Origin: Fannyhessea vaginae DSM 15829
Lineage (GTDB): Bacteria; Actinomycetota; Coriobacteriia; Coriobacteriales; Atopobiaceae
NCBI RefSeq assembly: GCF_000159235.2
Contig: NZ_ACGK02000001.1
Coordinates: forward strand, 744,001-808,000
Direction of reading: 5' to 3'
DNA: 64,000 nt
The position numbers and the translations under genes were made by a program. The notes below the pieces were generated by a model. The model saw only the letters and a list, made by a program, of their open reading frames with translations, had not been told where the DNA came from and searched no databases. This document shows, in pieces, positions 62,877-64,000 of this stretch. Numbering within the stretch: the stretch's first letter is position 1; every line of letters starts with the position of its first letter.

Positions 62877-62882
62877 TACAAT
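62877..62882 (+). promoter_or_regulatory. TACAAT -10 candidate for the RNase J gene
   Basis: TACAAT lies in the 150-base gap between the pnp terminator and the RNase J start. Upstream TTGATA (62857-62862) is too close for a standard -35. Confidence 0.35.
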
Positions 62883-62992
62883 AAATATATGACTTTTTAC
62901 TTATTTGTTAGTCATCTTAATTTACAACTTAACATATGCAACGGCATATGATTACATTTTGGATCAATTTCTAGAGAAGGGTTTTTCTATAT

Positions 62993-64000
62993 ATGCCAAA
63001 AAAAACTAAAGCTTTAAAGATTATTCCATTGGGCGGTTTAGATGGAATTGGTAAAAACATGACTGCATTTGAATGCGGCGACGATCTAATCGTTATCGAC
63101 TGTGGTCTTATGTTCCCCGATGACAATCAACCGGGCATTGATCTTGTTCTCCCAGATTACACCTATATTCTTGAGCATGCCGATAAACTTCGTGGAATTC
63201 TTATTACCCACGGACATGAAGACCACATAGGAGCTATCCCATATTTGCTCGCTGATCTTCATCGTAAAGTTCCTATTTATTCAAGCAAACTAAGCTTAGG
63301 CTTCATTAACGCCAAACTTGCCGAGCATAAGGTTGTAAGTCCAAAGCTTTGTGAAGTAAAAAACGGCGACCGCATTCAGCTTGGTTCGTTTGAAGTTAAT
63401 TTCTTCTCAATTACACACTCTATTCCTGGTGCTTTGGGAATGTATGTAAAGACTTCTGCAGGCAGCTTTTTACACACGGGAGATTTCAAATTTGATCAAA
63501 CACCTATTGATGGCGTTACAACTAATTTCAATGCGATTTGTCGCTTTGCAGAAGAGGGCATAGACGTATTACTTGCTGATTCAACTAACGCAACGCGTCC
63601 TGGTTTTACGCCGTCTGAGTCAAGTGTTGGACCATCGTTGCGTCATATTATCAAAAATGCTAAAGGGCGTGTTTTTGTTGCGTCATTTTCAAGCCACATC
63701 CATCGCATTCAGCAGGTATGTGACGCCGCGGTTTCGGTGGGAAGAAAAGTAGTAGTCACGGGTCGTTCTATGATTACTAACACGCGTATTGCGCGCGACT
63801 TAGGTTACTTAAAAATTTCTCCCAATAATATTATCGACGCATTTGACCTTGATACACTTCCAGACGACAAAATAGTTGTTATGTGTACTGGTAGTCAAGG
63901 TGAGCCCATGAGCGCACTAGCGCGTATGGCAACCGGAGATCATAAGTCTTTAACAATTACCGCCTCTGATACTGTGATCATTTCGGCCACACCTGTTCCT
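62993..64000 (+). CDS. rnj: Ribonuclease J (3' end outside the window)
   Basis: RNase J is a metallo-beta-lactamase/beta-CASP nuclease with 5' exo- and endonuclease activity. It starts at ATG 62993, behind AGAAGGG. The protein begins MPKKTKALKIIPLGGLDGIG, with IVIDCGLMFPDD, then the metal-binding ITHGHEDHIGAIPYLL, FLHTGDFKFDQTP and ADSTNATRPGF. The beta-CASP part includes VFVASFSSHIHRIQQV, and CTGSQGEPMSAL follows. 336 codons are visible with no stop; about 200 more are expected. The terminator and gap before it suggest its own promoter. Confidence 0.95.
   Translation, partial: MPKKTKALKIIPLGGLDGIGKNMTAFECGDDLIVIDCGLMFPDDNQPGIDLVLPDYTYILEHADKLRGILITHGHEDHIGAIPYLLADLHRKVPIYSSKLSLGFINAKLAEHKVVSPKLCEVKNGDRIQLGSFEVNFFSITHSIPGALGMYVKTSAGSFLHTGDFKFDQTPIDGVTTNFNAICRFAEEGIDVLLADSTNATRPGFTPSESSVGPSLRHIIKNAKGRVFVASFSSHIHRIQQVCDAAVSVGRKVVVTGRSMITNTRIARDLGYLKISPNNIIDAFDLDTLPDDKIVVMCTGSQGEPMSALARMATGDHKSLTITASDTVIISATPVP

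Overview
The window looks like a chromosomal core region of a low-GC actinobacterium. It is most like the Coriobacteriia, family Atopobiaceae (Atopobium/Fannyhessea type). This is inferred from a mihF-gmk-rpoZ cluster (mIHF is an actinobacterial protein) combined with AT-rich DNA, an AT-hook-bearing Rho, and cell-wall-binding-repeat and histidine-triad surface proteins. No tool was run, so the assignment is provisional. Nearly every gene lies on the + strand. The exceptions are rpsT and a tRNA-His/tRNA-Lys pair. I see no insertion sequence, prophage, CRISPR array or rRNA operon.

Layout. 1-5379: the end of truB, then ribF, dnaG and the primary sigma factor rpoD. 5380-9939: a flavodoxin-fold reductase behind a large hairpin, tRNA-Asn, a frameshifted small coiled-coil gene, a radical SAM protein, a small membrane protein and nicotinate phosphoribosyltransferase. 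10187-14627: argS and rho. 14719-16618: an envelope protein plus a VanZ-like protein. 16952-22045: a branched-chain amino acid type ABC transporter, with livJ and livHMGF separated by a terminator. 22253-22415: two minus-strand tRNAs. 22864-24744: a secreted repeat protein with a CAP domain. 25019-29665: a zinc (or manganese) uptake cluster, made of two Zur-like 7-1-7 boxes, a solute-binding lipoprotein, ATPase, permease and a histidine-triad surface protein.

29782-35260: a surface-glycan module with an ABC-2 permease, an ATPase carrying an unusual N-terminal beta-rich domain, and three family 2 glycosyltransferases. 35396-41001: the de novo pyrimidine operon pyrR-B-C-K-D-F behind a PyrR-type attenuator whose three RNA structures can be traced in the sequence. 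41115-42452: mihF-gmk-rpoZ, in which gmk has no ATG, GTG or TTG start. 42482-47682: thiI, comEA, a short comEC and holA, facing rpsT. 48125-59876: lepA, dus, hemW, a membrane-anchored DnaJ-like protein, dnaJ, mtaB, phoH, ybeY, dgkA, era and recO. 60135-64000: rpsO, pnp and the start of RNase J, an RNA-decay block.

Most of the window is housekeeping. The points most worth checking are: the gmk non-canonical start overlapping the mihF stop; the histidine-triad protein beside metal transport with predicted Zur boxes; the N-terminal domain on the glycan-export ATPase; the DnaJ with C-terminal membrane helices; the frameshifted small gene at 6469-6856; and several perfect hairpins in leaders that known families do not explain. 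I found no clear evidence of an entirely new multi-gene system.
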